64,000 nucleotides of DNA, taken from Stomoxys calcitrans (Eukaryota; Arthropoda; Insecta; Diptera; Muscidae). Made by a program: the position numbers and the translations under genes. A model generated the notes under the pieces. It ran no database searches, had not been told where the DNA came from, and saw nothing but the letters and a program-made list of their open reading frames with translations. Position 1 is the stretch's first letter. Every line of letters begins with the position of its first letter. The stretch is from NCBI RefSeq assembly GCF_963082655.1, contig NC_081554.1, forward strand, positions 46,372,826 to 46,436,825. Reading direction: 5' to 3'. Shown here one piece after another: positions 1 through 10,674 of the stretch.

Positions 1-190
1 GTTGTATGGTCCTAACCAGGGCTGCGGAGTCTAGCCCTCGACTCCGACCCCGGGTCGGAATCTAAGTCGGAGTCGGAGTATTAGAACGGAGTCGGAGAGC
101 GGATTGTAGTCGGTGCTAACGTGCTCCACACCGACTCCGGCTCAATAGTCCGACTTCGACTCCGGTCTCAAAAACAAAACTGGTCCTAAC
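1..190. mobile_element. Short GC-rich (GGAGTC)n retroposon-like element with direct repeats
   Basis: Positions 17-180 are rich in GGAGTC and its complement GACTCC, arranged so that the two halves can fold on each other. The segment ends in an A-rich tail (AAAAACAAAAC). The same 10 bases, TGGTCCTAAC, flank it at 7-16 and 181-190, as a target-site duplication would. It encodes nothing. I do not recognise a named family. A short retroposed or foldback element is the best reading. Confidence 0.55.
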
Positions 191-660
191 GTTGGACTTT
201 TCCTCAATAACAGTTCACCAAACTAATTAGGCGTAAGTAAGTAAGCATCATGCTTCTGTAGAGCCAGTGGACTATCCTCGGATTCAGGCCCCATTTCGAG
301 CCTACGGCCCGTCTACATAGTGTCCAACATCTGTGAGCCTTCTCAGTACGCTCCTGAATGTGACACTACCTGAATGTAACACTTTCAAGATTACTCCTTA
401 GTATTGGATCTTGTCAGATATCGAAAGCGTTTTATTGAGGAAACATGGCGCGTCAAATTGACCCACATTCGTGTTTCCGCAAACAGGCATATTTCTGTTT
501 TTACTGGATTAACATTGAGACCCCTTTGGTCTAGCCCAGTCATAAGCCGTATGCCAGACCCTTTTGGCCCTTCTGCGTAGCTGGTTCAGATCCTTACCCC
601 CAAGAAGTATAACAATACTGCCTGGTAGTATGCCTCCGTTAGTAGTAACTCCGGAAATAT
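191..660 (-). pseudogene. Degenerate non-LTR reverse transcriptase fragment
   Basis: Read on the minus strand, about 440-530 gives GLNVNPVKTEICLF, which is the motif just downstream of the YADD active site in jockey/R1/LOA-type reverse transcriptases. About 350-430 continues in broken frames towards the usual KYLGVxL region. At least one frameshift lies at about 540, upstream of the motif. No active site or ends are preserved. The neighbouring SINE and family B repeat belong to other elements. The reverse transcriptase assignment rests on this one motif and its spacing, so clade is not assigned. Confidence 0.5.
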
Positions 661-1350
661 TCGACGTTACTTACATACACGCAGTTTAAGTTCTTGAATG
701 GGCAAAATCGGATCAATGCAAATTGCAATTTTTGCCCATGAACATTCCACTAAGGAACAGGGGCAAACTTCTCACATATTAATGAGTGCAGTCCGATTCC
801 GATTTAATCAATGATAAGGGGCCTCCTTTTTATAGCCGAGTCCGAATGGCGTGCCACAGTGCGACATATTTTTGGAGAGAAGTTTTACATGGCATAGTAC
901 TTCACAAATGTGGCCAAACATTACGAGGTGAAAACCACCGCTGAAATTTTTATTCTAATGGTTTCGCCAGGATTCGAACCCAGCCGTTCAGCTTCATAGG
1001 CGGACATGCTAAACTCTGCGCTACGGTGGCTTCCATTTAGACAGATATGCCGATTAAAAGTCTTAAGCCCATAAAAGCTGAATTTTTTACTTAATTTGTT
1101 AAAATTGTGAACAGTGTCCCACGTATATGGTTTAGATCGGACCACGTTTGAATATAGGCCCCACGTATATGGTGTAGATCGGACCATGTTTGAATATATG
1201 TAACGTATTGGCCGCTCTGACGATTTTGGGTCTTAAGCCTTAAGAAACGTTTTTAGTTACTCGATTTCGCTTTAGTTTGAAACTGAAACTTGCATAAGGC
1301 TTTTCGGCATCTGAACCTAGTTTGATCCAGTTCGGCCAATATTTGGAAAT
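661..1350. repeat. Family B element remnant split by a SINE
   Basis: Positions 661-716 match the segment that follows the GTCY array in another family B copy (ACGCAGTTTAAGTTCTTGAA here, against ACGCAGGTTAAGTTCTTGAA near 25570). Positions 1031-1350 are diverged internal units recognisable by GCCGATT...GGTCTTAAGCC and GATCGGACCATGTTTG. A minus-strand SINE (717-1030) lies between the two parts, so it probably inserted into this copy. Termini are not preserved. Confidence 0.6.
717..1030 (-). mobile_element. tRNA-derived SINE, full length
   Basis: On the minus strand the element starts GCCACCGTAGCGCAGAG at 1030. It carries Pol III box A (TAGCGCAGAGTTTAGC, about 1008-1023) and box B (GGTTCGAATCC, complement of 970-980, a perfect consensus match), then a non-tRNA body with the block GACTCGGCTATAAAAAGGAGGC. 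It ends in a TTTGCA-type tail near 717. Its length of about 314 bp matches the copy at 10675-10986. Transcription would be by RNA polymerase III from the internal promoter, and retroposition would depend on a LINE reverse transcriptase in trans. The tRNA-like head is part of the SINE, not a functional tRNA gene. Confidence 0.82.
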
Positions 1351-2473
1351 CGGACTTTCCCCCTTACCATATTTTCAGAAACGCCAGATCTCGGAGATGG
1401 GTGGTGCGACTTAAGCAATATTTTGTGTGCTCTCAAATAGTACACTAAAAATAAAAATTTGGTAATCGAATTTCCGATGGGGTACCTAGGGGGACCGCCC
1501 CACCCTAAAACCTACCAAAAATATATTTAGACCAATCACGACAATATGGGACTCAAACAAAAGGTGTTTAAGATAAGAAAACATATCTGACATCAAATTG
1601 TCGGACCAAGTGTTAGGGGGACCACCCTAATCACCAAAACACACTTAAATCCGACACATTTACCGACCATGGCAATATGGGACTCATATGAAAGGTATTT
1701 GTGAATAGAATACGAATTTAATATCCAAATGTGGGACCACGTCCTGGGGGTCCACCCCAAACACCCCCCAAACAGGACTTATTTACTAACCATGGGAATA
1801 TGGGACTTAAATAAAAGGTATTTGAGTGTAGAATACGAATCTGATATCCAAATGTGGGACCAAAAACATCCCCCAAAGGGATGTCTCCCCAAGGGATGTC
1901 TTCCCAAGGGATATCTCCCCAAGGGATGTCTCCCCAAGGAATGTCTCCCCAAGGGATGTCTCCCCCCCCAAAGAGCAAAAGTTTTTCGACCATGCTAATA
2001 TGTGGCTCAAATGAAAAGTATTTGAGATTAGAAAACGAATTTGATAGCCAATTTTGGGATCATGTGTTTGGAGGACTCCTCATCCTGTAAACTCCCTCTG
2101 AAAACCAATCCCTATATGGAGTTTAAATAAATGGTATTTGAGAGAAGAGCACGATGTTGATATTTTTTCAGGGCCAAGTATCTAGGGGACCACCTCTCCC
2201 CCGAAAACACCACTAAATCAGACATCATGAGAATATCGGGCTGAAATGAAGTATTTTAAGAATGGAGTACATCTAACATCCAAACTTAAATTCGTAGACC
2301 AATAGAGATCCTGTGGGATTCAGGTAAAGGCACATATATTGTTAAACTTTTAGTCAAGTTTGCATGGTATTTCACTAAAAGATCTTTAGTTGTCGAAAAT
2401 ACATATTCCAAGGAAAATTCTGTTCCATATAAAGTAAAAGAAGGAGCAGCGGAGCGGGCTCGGGTCAGATAGT
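1351..2473 (+). mobile_element. Helitron-like non-autonomous element H, 5'-truncated, with ~130-bp units
   Basis: The copy holds repeated units of about 130 bp. Each contains a CAATATGGGACTCAAATGAAAGG-like block (shortened here), a GAATCTGATATCCAAATGTG-like block, and a G-run/C-run pair of the type GGGGGACC...CCCC. A shorter C-rich tandem (CCCAAGGGATGTCTC, 15 bp, about seven times) lies at 1870-1965 and produces spurious reading frames. The end is GCAGCGGAGCGGGCTCGGGT then CAGATAGT, a mutated form of the CAGCTAGT end of other copies. Canonical Helitrons end CTRRT, so the Helitron assignment is an inference from the ends. No transposase is encoded. Confidence 0.65.
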
Positions 2474-2715
2474 ATTATATAAAAATGAAAATGTTGCGCT
2501 TTGTTTGTTTGTTAGACAGATGGTTGAGTTTGAGCCCCGGTGAAAATAGGGTATTACATCTTTTGATATTGGAAGGAGGGACGGACCCTCCCCCATAAAC
2601 TCATTTTCAAAAACGCCAGATTTTGGAGACGGGTGCACCGATTTAAGCGAAATTATGCATGTCACCTTGTTGTCAAATAACCTGGGGGGACGCCCCATCC
2701 CAAAACTCACACGTA
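2474..2715 (+). mobile_element. Second Helitron-like H head, abutting the first
   Basis: It starts immediately after the end of the preceding H copy with TATATAAAAATGAAAATG and TTTGTTTGTTTG. It then shows the usual head blocks: GAGTTTGAGCCCCGGTGAAA, GGAGGGACGGACCCTCCCCC and ACGCCAGATTTTGGAGACGG. It breaks off near 2715. The head-to-tail junction has no spacer. No coding capacity. Confidence 0.6.
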
Positions 2716-2990
2716 CGGACATACGAAATCTTGAAAGATTACGATTCGTATCGATCCATCGCCTGAATGTCCTTATTTGAAAAGTCATTGAAAGGAATCC
2801 ATGATGCAATTTATCCAAGATTGGGCCCTGCCGAACTTAATGCTCTTTTCTTGTTTATATTTCTTTTTTTCAAATAGAAATGACCCCATCGTGAAAGATA
2901 AAATCCATGGTGAAGGGTAAACAAGATTCGGCCAGCAAAACTTCGAACGGTTTTACTTGTTTCCTAACTTCCTAAAGGCCATTGTATTGG
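2716..2990 (+). repeat. Two family A hairpin-end remnants
   Basis: Positions 2790-2835 resemble the family A 3' end (TTGGGCCCTGCCGAACTTAA followed by a T-rich TCTTGTTT). Positions 2925-2985 repeat the theme with ATCCATGGTGAAGGGT, GATTCGGCC and TTTTACTTGTTT. Both are short 3' ends lacking the arrays. Confidence 0.55.
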
Positions 2991-4270
2991 CCATTTTGAA
3001 GCAATATCTTCTAATCGGTAAGAAGTATTGCATGTGGGAATGTGCATATATAGCCCATATTGTTAATGCTACATAACAAACGGCAGTAAACACATTGACC
3101 TACAATGCAAATTGAATTCAACACTAACGATATCTGGTGAAGATAGGCCATTAAACAGGATTTTCATAGGCAGCATGGCAAAGTCAGTCATATTAGAAAA
3201 AGCGCATTGTCGGAATCCTCTACCTTAGATTACATTGAACATTCCGTTTGCTTAAATAAGCTCTATAGTCCAATCTTGTGAGTATAAGCCAAATGAGTTA
3301 AGTGGCGAAATAGTAAAGTATTGAAGTAAGAGGGTGTTGGAAAGTAAACAAACAGACATTGATCTATATCGAAGCTAGATCAGATAATACAAATGTTTGA
3401 CCGGACTTTTTAAAAACCCTCGAAGCCTCTTAGGAAGTTTTCTCTCTACGCATAAAAACAAAAAGGTTCAGCTAGAAGAGGTTGCTCCTATCGGAGGCTT
3501 GTTGATGTCAAAGTGCACATAAGTGTCCCACTTTTGGGGTAAATTTTTGAAATGGGAAACACAACTTACCGTTCTTCCGAGCTTAACTTAAGACCACGGA
3601 AGCCTTATTTTTCAACAATTTACGGACTGAATAACTTTAGGTCATTTACAGATGTAACACATTTTGCAAATTATATCGGTTTGCCCTAAATCCAGCTAAT
3701 GTTACTGCCGGCCAGAGCAATTAAAAGCAAATCAAACCTAGTATTCTGCTTAAGGAAATGTTCGTCAGACAGGGAGAGGGAGTGAAGGTTCTACTAAACA
3801 ATAAATGGCTTTAGCATCTATTGTTTTCTGATTGACCTCAAAATCGTCAGTCGATAATTTGTGAACCTATAAACGGGAAGTAAATACAAAGTTTACCAAC
3901 CAATCGTGCTTGCATTTAGGATAGCTAGAAACTGCATAGAAAAGATAAATATACATGTGTTGCTCTTATATCTGAAACCAATTAGAAATAAATCATCAAC
4001 AATTTGTTGAAATTACATGATTACATTAGCAAAAGCTGTTTTCAGGAATTCGTATTTACCAGTTTAATTTCATTTAACACATACACACCACCAAGTGCCA
4101 AAAGGTACATGGGTTCATTTGGATAAGAACAAAAGAGGCGGGTATGGCTTTTGAAATGGTCATATGCTTTGTGCCAATTACATAACAACTAAAACAAACA
4201 TTTTCAGCATTACTGCAATGCCTGTAATGCCGAGAGATTCGAATAATTTGGATAAATTAACCATCCTCTT
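2991..4270. other. AT-rich spacer without recognisable features
   Basis: I see no coding signal, no terminal repeat and no tandem structure here. The stretch is AT-rich with scattered homopolymers, unlike the flanking repeats, and is probably old unique DNA (intergenic or intronic). Confidence 0.6.
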
Positions 4271-4271
4271 G

Positions 4272-5311
4272 TAAAACCAGTAAGGAAGGGCAAAAGTCGG
4301 GCGGTGCCGACTGTATAATATCCTACACCTACCCTATAAGTACAATGTGGGAGCTATTACCAATTCTGAACCAATTTTGATGGACCTCGGCGTTCAAATA
4401 TATGTCAAACAGTAATAACTACGGTTGACAAATAACAAAATTTTTGCAAATGACCCAAAATCTGACGAACATATATATGGGAGCTATATCTAATTGTGAA
4501 CCGATTTCAAGCAAACTTCTGAGATAATGTGGTAGTCGTCGAGGAAATCGTGGTGCAAAAGCTATATCTAATTCTAAGCCGATTTCTATGAAATTCGCCA
4601 GTAATATCGAGAGTCATCAGAAAATCCTTCCTGCCTGTCGAGAGAATCGGTTAACAAATGACCATTTTATTGCAATATTACGGCAAATCGGACGAACATA
4701 TATATGGGAGCTATATCTAAAACTGAACCGATTTCGAGCAAACTGCTCAGATATTGTCACAGCCGTCGAAGAAAGTGTTGTACGAAGTTTTGGGAAGATT
4801 GGTCAATAAATGCGCTTGCAGTGGCTCTAAGAGTAAAAATCAGGCGATATATATATATGAGAGCTATATCTAAGTCTGAACCGATTTCCATGAAAAAAAC
4901 CAGTAATGTCGGGAGTGATAAGAAAATCCATCCTGCCAAATTTCGAGAGAATCGGTTAACAAATTACCATTTTATTGCAGTATTACTGCAAATCGGACGA
5001 ACATATATATGAGAGCTATATCCAAATCTGAACCGATTTTTTCCAATTCCAATAGACTTCGTCTCTGGGCCAAAAACATGCCCATACCAAATTTGAAGAC
5101 AATCGGATGAAAATTGCGACCTGTACTTTGTACACAAATTAACACGGACAGGCGGACGGACAGACAGACGGACATAGCTAAATCGAATCAAAAAGTGATT
5201 CTGAGGCGATCGGTATACTTATCAATGGGTCTATCTTTCTTCCTTCTGGGTGTTACAAACTAATTTCCTAAGTTATAATACCCTGTACCACAGTAGTGGT
5301 GTAGGATGTAA
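4272..5311 (-). mobile_element. Family C HINE-like element, near complete
   Basis: The hairpin end lies at the left: AACCAGTAAGGAAGGGCAAA, then a stem AGTCGG (4295-4300) / CCGACT (4307-4312) with loop GCGGTG, then an inverted-repeat block TAATATCCTACACC. Central units keep a 152-153 bp period (GAGCTATAT at 4708, 4861, 5013). The other end has the GTCY-type block (GGACAGGCGGACGGACAGAC near 5150), ATCGAATCAAAAAGTGATTC and a closing TAATACCCTGTACCACAG with GTGGTGTAGGATGTA. The layout equals families A and B with different sequence. Non-autonomous. The Helentron assignment is inferred from architecture. Confidence 0.72.
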
Positions 5312-5720
5312 CAACTCCACTTCCATATCCATAGTAAAATGAAAGTGGGGGCTGGTCTGGATCATATAAGATTCAGGTCTTGGGAACTCTTATACAAGTC
5401 ACAGTTTCAGCGATATCGGGCAACAAATCCGCTTGTTATGGGATTAAGACCCTCATCAGTCTATTCGGCAGCTATGTCGAAATGAAATGTGATCTGGACC
5501 ATATGCTGTGATCCAGGTGGCGGGAGGCTGAATACAAGTCTCTGTCACAAATTCCAGCGAAATCGGGTTATAAATGCAATATTTATAATCCCTTTATCGG
5601 CAGATCGTTCTACAATATATGACAGCTATATCTGAATAAATACTGATCTGAACCATATTTGAGTAGGATATCGGGAGGCTTCAATCACCTCAATATTTTA
5701 AATTTCAGCGGGTTTTGCTT
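5312..5720. repeat. Family B-related units
   Basis: Diverged units of the 153-bp type are visible through GCGATATCGGGCAACAAAT, GGCAGCTATGTCGAAATG and GATCTGAACCATATTTGAG. No termini are preserved. Confidence 0.5.
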
Positions 5721-7020
5721 ATTTGTCGGTTTGTTTGTTTGTTCCGTATATACTCAACCGATTACCTTGAAATCTTCACAGATTGTGTAGTTTGGTCTGG
5801 AAGGAAATATAGACTATATAATTTTTTAATATCGGAAGGGGGGCGGACCCTCCCCCTAACCCTAAAGTACTACCCAAAAATAAAAGTGGATTGATCGGGA
5901 CAATATGGGACTCAAATGAAAGGTATTCAGGAGGAGACTACGAATTTTCCATTAGAAATTGGGTCCAAGTAACTGGGAGGCCGCCCCAACCCCAAAACCC
6001 CCTAAAATGGGTTTTTTGGACGATCATGAAAATATGGGACTCAAATGAAAGGTATTCGGGAGTATATTGCAAATATGGTCAGGAAGAAAAAATAGGCTTT
6101 ATAATTTATGGATAACGAAATGGGGGGGGACCCTCCCCCTTAACCCACAAACACCAACCAAAGTCAAAAGTGGACCGATCGGGACTGTATGGGTATCAAA
6201 TGAAAAGTATTGGAAATATAATACAAATATGGTATTAAAATTTAGGTCTAAGTACCCATCGGGGTGCCCCAACCCCAAAATCCCCCCAAATTAGACATAT
6301 TGGATGTTCATGTCAATATGGAATATCAAATGAAAGGTATTCGGGAGTAGATCACGAATCTGCCATACAAAATCAGATCGAAGTATTGGGGGTCTCCAAA
6401 AACGCCTTAAATGGGCATGTGACCCATCATGACTGTATGGGACTCTTGTTTTTTTTTTGTTTGTTCCTTAGAATCAAAAACGGCTGATGCGGCGGTCCCT
6501 CCCCCTTGCCCCAACAACCCAATCCAAAGTCAAAAGAGGACCGATAGGCACAATATGGGTATCAAAGGAAAGATATTGGAGACTAGAAAACGAATATCGT
6601 ACTAAAATTTGGTTCCTAGTACGCAGCGGGCCTCCCCAACCCATAAACTCATCTACACACAGATATATTCGACGTTCATGCCAATATGGGCCTCTAATGA
6701 AAAGTATTCGACAGTAGATTACAATATGGCATACACAATTAGGTCCAAGTAATAGGAGGTCACCCCACCCCAAGTACCCCCAAATAGGCATATTTGCCGA
6801 ACATGTCTATATGGGACTCAAATGAAACTTATTTCGGGAGTAGATTACGAATAGGACATTAAAATTTGTGTCTAGGTGGCGCTTTTCCTTGCAAAAATAA
6901 GTCAAATAGGTTGATTGACCCATTATGACAATATGGGAACGAATTTGATATCTATTTTCAGGGCAAAGTGCCGATGGCCGCCCCAGCCCCATAACACCCT
7001 CCAAACAGTTCATATTTACC
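5721..7020 (+). repeat. Helitron-like H array, two partial heads in tandem
   Basis: The first head starts near 5725 (GTCGGTTTGTTTGTTTGTTC, GACTATATAATTTTTTAATA, GGGGGGCGGACCCTCCCCCT). A second head-like block begins near 6448 (TTTTTTGTTTGTTCCTTAGA, CGGTCCCTCCCCCTTGCCCC). Both run into ~130-bp units of the form ATGGGACTCAAATGAAAGGT. No CTRRT end is visible, because the array is interrupted by a degenerate SINE at about 7030. Confidence 0.6.
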
Positions 7021-7032
7021 GACCATGGAACC

Positions 7033-7243
7033 AAGAAGGGCCACACTTCTCGCACATAAATAAAGCTTTCCGACTCGCGTTTAAACTCAATGATAAGGAA
7101 GTTTTTTTTATGGCCTAGTCCGAATGGCGTTCCGCAGTAAGACACCTCTTTGGGGAAAATTTTTTACATGACCATGCATGGCAAATATCGCCAGCACTAA
7201 GAGGGGTTCAGAGTTATAGGCGGACATAGGCTACAGTGGCACG
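7033..7243 (-). mobile_element. Degenerate tRNA-derived SINE
   Basis: The body block is recognisable on the minus strand: TATGGCCTAGTCCGAATGGC and TCCGCAGTAAGACACCTCTT correspond to the body of the full-length copies. The tRNA-like head survives only as TTATAGGCGGACATAGGCTA near 7220 and box B is deleted. An old, incomplete copy. Confidence 0.6.
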
Positions 7244-7303
7244 AATTCGAAATAAACATTCAGGGTGAAGTTTCCCAGCCCTAAAAAGATATTGGAGAGT
7301 TAT

Positions 7304-8415
7304 ACAAGTAAGAGCGTGCTAAGTTTGGCCAGGCCGAATCTTATATACCCTCCACAATGGATCGCATTTGTCGAGTTCTATGCGCGGTATCTCTTTTTAG
7401 GCAAACAAAGAATATTGAATAAGAACTGTTATGCTATTGGAGCCATATCAAGTTATAGTTCGATTCGGAGATGAATTGCGCCTTGTTGGGGCTCAAGAAG
7501 CAAAATCGGGAGATAGGTTTATATGGGAGCTGTATCAAGCTATTGATCGATTCAGACCATATTAGACATGTATGTTGAAGGTCATAAGAGAAGTCGTTCT
7601 ACAAAATGTCTGCCAAATCGGATGAGGATTGAGCCCTCTAGAGGCTCAATAAGTCAAAATCCCAAATCGGTTTATATGGCAGCTATATCAGGTTATGTTC
7701 CGATTTTCGCCATACTTAGGATATTGGAAGACATAACAGAACACCTCATGCAAAATTTCTGCCAAATCGGATAAAAATTGCGCGCTCTATTCACTCAAGA
7801 AGTCAAGATCCCAGATCGCTTTATATGACAGCTATACCTGATTATGAACCGATTTGAATCGTTCATAACACAATTGTTGGAAGTGATACCAAAACACCAC
7901 GTGCAAAATTTCAGTCAAATCGGATAAGAATTGCGCCCTCTAGAGGCTCAAGAAGTCAAGACCCAAGATCGGTTTACATGGCAGCTATATCAAAACATGG
8001 ACCGCTATGGCCCATTTACAATCCCAACCAACCTACACTAATTAGATGTATTTGTTCAAAATTTCAAGCTCCTAGCTTTACTCCCTCAAAAGTTGGCGTG
8101 ATTTCAACAGACAGACGGACGGACGGACAGACGGATAGACGGACGTACATGGCTAGATCGACTTAAAATGAATAAATCGGACTAACATTTATGGAAGTTA
8201 TTTAAAAATCAGAACGGTATTTTCCAGTTTGAATAGGCCACGTCTCTATGCCAAAAAAGAAGACAGTGCGAAATTTGAAGACGATCCGATGCAAATTGAT
8301 ATGGACAGACAGACAATATGACATAGTTATAACGAATCAGAAGGTGGTTTTTAGTCGATCCGTATAATTATCAATGGGTTTATTCCTCTTCTCTCTGGGT
8401 GATGCAATAGTAGAG
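7304..8415 (-). mobile_element. Family A / family C chimeric HINE-like element
   Basis: The left part is family A: ACAAGTAAGAGCGTGCTAAG, a mutated hairpin TTTGGCCAGGCCGAA, CCCTCCACAATGG, then 153-bp-type units with TGCGCCCTCTAGAGGCTCAA and a GACGGACG microsatellite near 8110-8145. At about 8170 the sequence switches to the family C tail (GGACAGACAGACAATATGAC, then ATTATCAATGGGTTTATTCC). Either an internal recombination or an insertion-deletion joined the two families. Confidence 0.62.
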
Positions 8416-9250
8416 CATTTTCAACAACTAAGCCATATTTTTCACTTTGCAGTAGCCTAACATCTAAAACAAAAATTTGCTTTATGAAACGCTTTTATGT
8501 ATGTTGCCCATATTAAATTGTTTTACGAACATTTAGAATCCTTGCTATGGTTTGTAGTTCTCCCCCAGACTATGATTTTTTTTTATTTTAATATTAATCT
8601 CACATCCAATGGGGTCTTTCAATCTTTCTGTAAATTTCATTAATATTTAATTTAAATGATTTGTCATTCAATTTATGGTTTTTAAATGTCATTATGATTT
8701 ACATTGCCACCAAAGATGGGACATTCGTTTTGCAAATAAAATATTCTCCGAATAGCTAGCACAAGTTCTAAATTTCTTACCTTCCTGATTGCAACAAACA
8801 GGCATGACTGCTTTTAAGAGATTTACGACTTTGGCAAAAAATATAACGTTCCATCATCCCTCAACGAAAGTTTCGCTTCAGTTGTTCCTTCTGTCAAACA
8901 TTAAGTCACAGGGTACTACAAACAAATCAACGTCGTCAACTGGGCACAACACAACAACGGGTGAGAAGGTCTATTAAGGAGTTTTTTCTTTGAATCTCAT
9001 GAAAAGGAAAACTAACAAATAATAAAAATTAAATTCCAGCTTTTTTCTGCTACAATGAAATCCTTGACGTATACATTCTTTCTTCATGCCTGCCCTATAC
9101 ATTTTATGTAAGCAAATAAAAATTAACTTAAATAGAACTTTTTTTCCTATTTGTGAGGGAATGTTGAATTTGCCTTTGCCAACGAACAGTGATGGTTAAA
9201 ACTTAAACTTTGTGTTTAAACACTCTATGCTTGCCGACACTTTGAGAAAA
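8416..9250. other. AT-rich spacer without recognisable features
   Basis: Unique AT-rich sequence. I see no convincing coding signal, only short reading frames of the sort expected by chance, and no terminal repeats. Confidence 0.6.
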
Positions 9251-10446
9251 AACAAGTAAGAGCGTGCTAAGTTCGGCCGGGCCGAATCTTATATGCCCTT
9301 TACCATGAATCGCTTTTGTCGAGTTCTATGCGCGGTATCTCTTTTTAGGCAAGCAAAGGATAAAAGAATGAATTGCTATGTTATTGGAACAATATCAAGT
9401 AATGGTTCATTTCGGACCATAATTGAACTGAATATTGGAGACCATAGTAGAAGTCATTGTGTAAAATTTCAGCCAAATCTAGTAAGAATTGCGCACTTAG
9501 GGGGCTGAAGAAGTAAATTAGGGAGATCGGTTTATAGGCAAGCTGTATTAGGCTATAAATCGATTCATGCCATATTCGACACGTATTTTAAGGGTCATGA
9601 GAGAAGCCGTTGTACAAAATTCCAACCAAATCGGGTAATATTTGCGCCCTTCAGAGGCTCAAGAAGTCAAGATCCCATATTGGTTTATATGGCAGCTACA
9701 TCAGGTTATGGACCGATTTGAACTATTCTTAGCACAGTTGTTGAAAGTTCTAGCAAAACACCTCATGCAAAATTTCAGCCAAATCGAATAAGATTGTGCC
9801 CTCTAGCGGCTCAAGAAGTCAAGATTCCAGATCGGTTTATATGGCAGCTATATCAGGTTATGAACCGATTTTAACCATACTTGGCACAGTTGTTGGACAT
9901 CACAACAAAACACGTCGTGCAAAATTTCATTCCAATCGGATAAGAATTGCGCTCTCTAGAGGCTCAAGAAGTCAAGACCCAAGATCGATTTATATGACAG
10001 CTATACCAGGTTATGAACCGATTTGAACCATTCTTAGCAAAGTTGTTAGAAGTGATACTAAAACACTATGTGCAAAATTTCAGTCAAATTGGATAAGAAT
10101 TGCGCCCTCTAGAGGCTCAAGAAGTCAAGACCCAAGGTCGGTTTATATGGCAGCTATATCAAAACATGGACCGATATGGCCCATTTACAATACCAACTGA
10201 CCTACACTAACAAGAAGTATTTGAGCAAAATTTCAAGCGGCTAGCTTTACTCCTTCGAAAGTTAGCGTGCTTTCGACAGACAGAAGGATGGACGGACAGA
10301 CGGACGGACGGACGGACGGACGGACGGACGGACGGACATGGCTAGTTCGACTTAAAATGTCTCGACGATCAAGAATATATACTTTATGGGATCTTAAATG
10401 AATATTTCGAGGAGTTACATAGAGAATGACGAAATTGGTATACCCC
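9251..10446 (-). mobile_element. Family A HINE-like element
   Basis: It begins ACAAGTAAGAGCGTGCTAAG with the perfect hairpin TTCGGCCGGGCCGAA. Several units follow with TGCGCCCTCTAGAGGCTCAA, and ATATGGCAGCTATATCAGGT. The conserved block and (GACG)n microsatellite are at 10275-10340, then GATCAAGAATATATACTTTA and a truncated end GGTATACCCC. The right-hand inverted repeat is missing because a SINE tail fragment joins here. Confidence 0.75.
10275..10340. repeat. (GACG/GACA)n tetranucleotide microsatellite in family A
   Basis: A run of GGAC/GACA tetramers adjacent to ATGGCTAGTTCGACTTAAAA, the conserved block that accompanies the microsatellite in every A, B or C copy. Matches the GTCY repeat of mini-me/DINE-1-type elements (complementary strand). 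Confidence 0.8.
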
Positions 10447-10530
10447 AAGGAGGCCCCTTTAGTTTGAAACTTGAATCGGACTGCACTCATTGACATGTGA
10501 GAAGTTTGCCCCTGTTCCTTAGTGAAATGT
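10447..10530 (+). mobile_element. SINE 3' tail fragment
   Basis: GGAGGCCCCTTTAG, then GGACTGCACTCATTGACATG and CCCCTGTTCCTTAGTG match the last quarter of the SINE copies at 10675-10986 and 717-1030. The tRNA-like head is absent. Confidence 0.65.
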
Positions 10531-10590
10531 ACACAAAATAGAGCAAAAATGCAAAATAGAGCAAAAATGCAAATTTTTGCTCTATTTTGA

Positions 10591-10660
10591 AAAACATTTC
10601 ATGTGAGTCCCGTAATGGCATGATCGATAAATAGGTTGTGTTTGAGGGTGGGGAGGAACC
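10591..10660 (-). repeat. Helitron-like H unit fragment
   Basis: CATTTCATGTGAGTCCCGTA and AGGGTGGGGAGGAACCCAGG match one inverted unit of the H arrays. No termini. Confidence 0.5.
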
Positions 10661-10674
10661 CAGGTTCCCTAGAA

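Noticed and set aside
1865..1970. Short collagen-like or repeat protein (PQGMS repeats)
   Set aside because: It comes from a 15-bp C-rich tandem inside an H element and is open in several frames on both strands.
9251..10446. CRISPR-like array of regularly spaced repeats
   Set aside because: Repeats are whole 150-bp-class units without short repeat/unique spacer alternation, and the sequence context is eukaryotic transposons.
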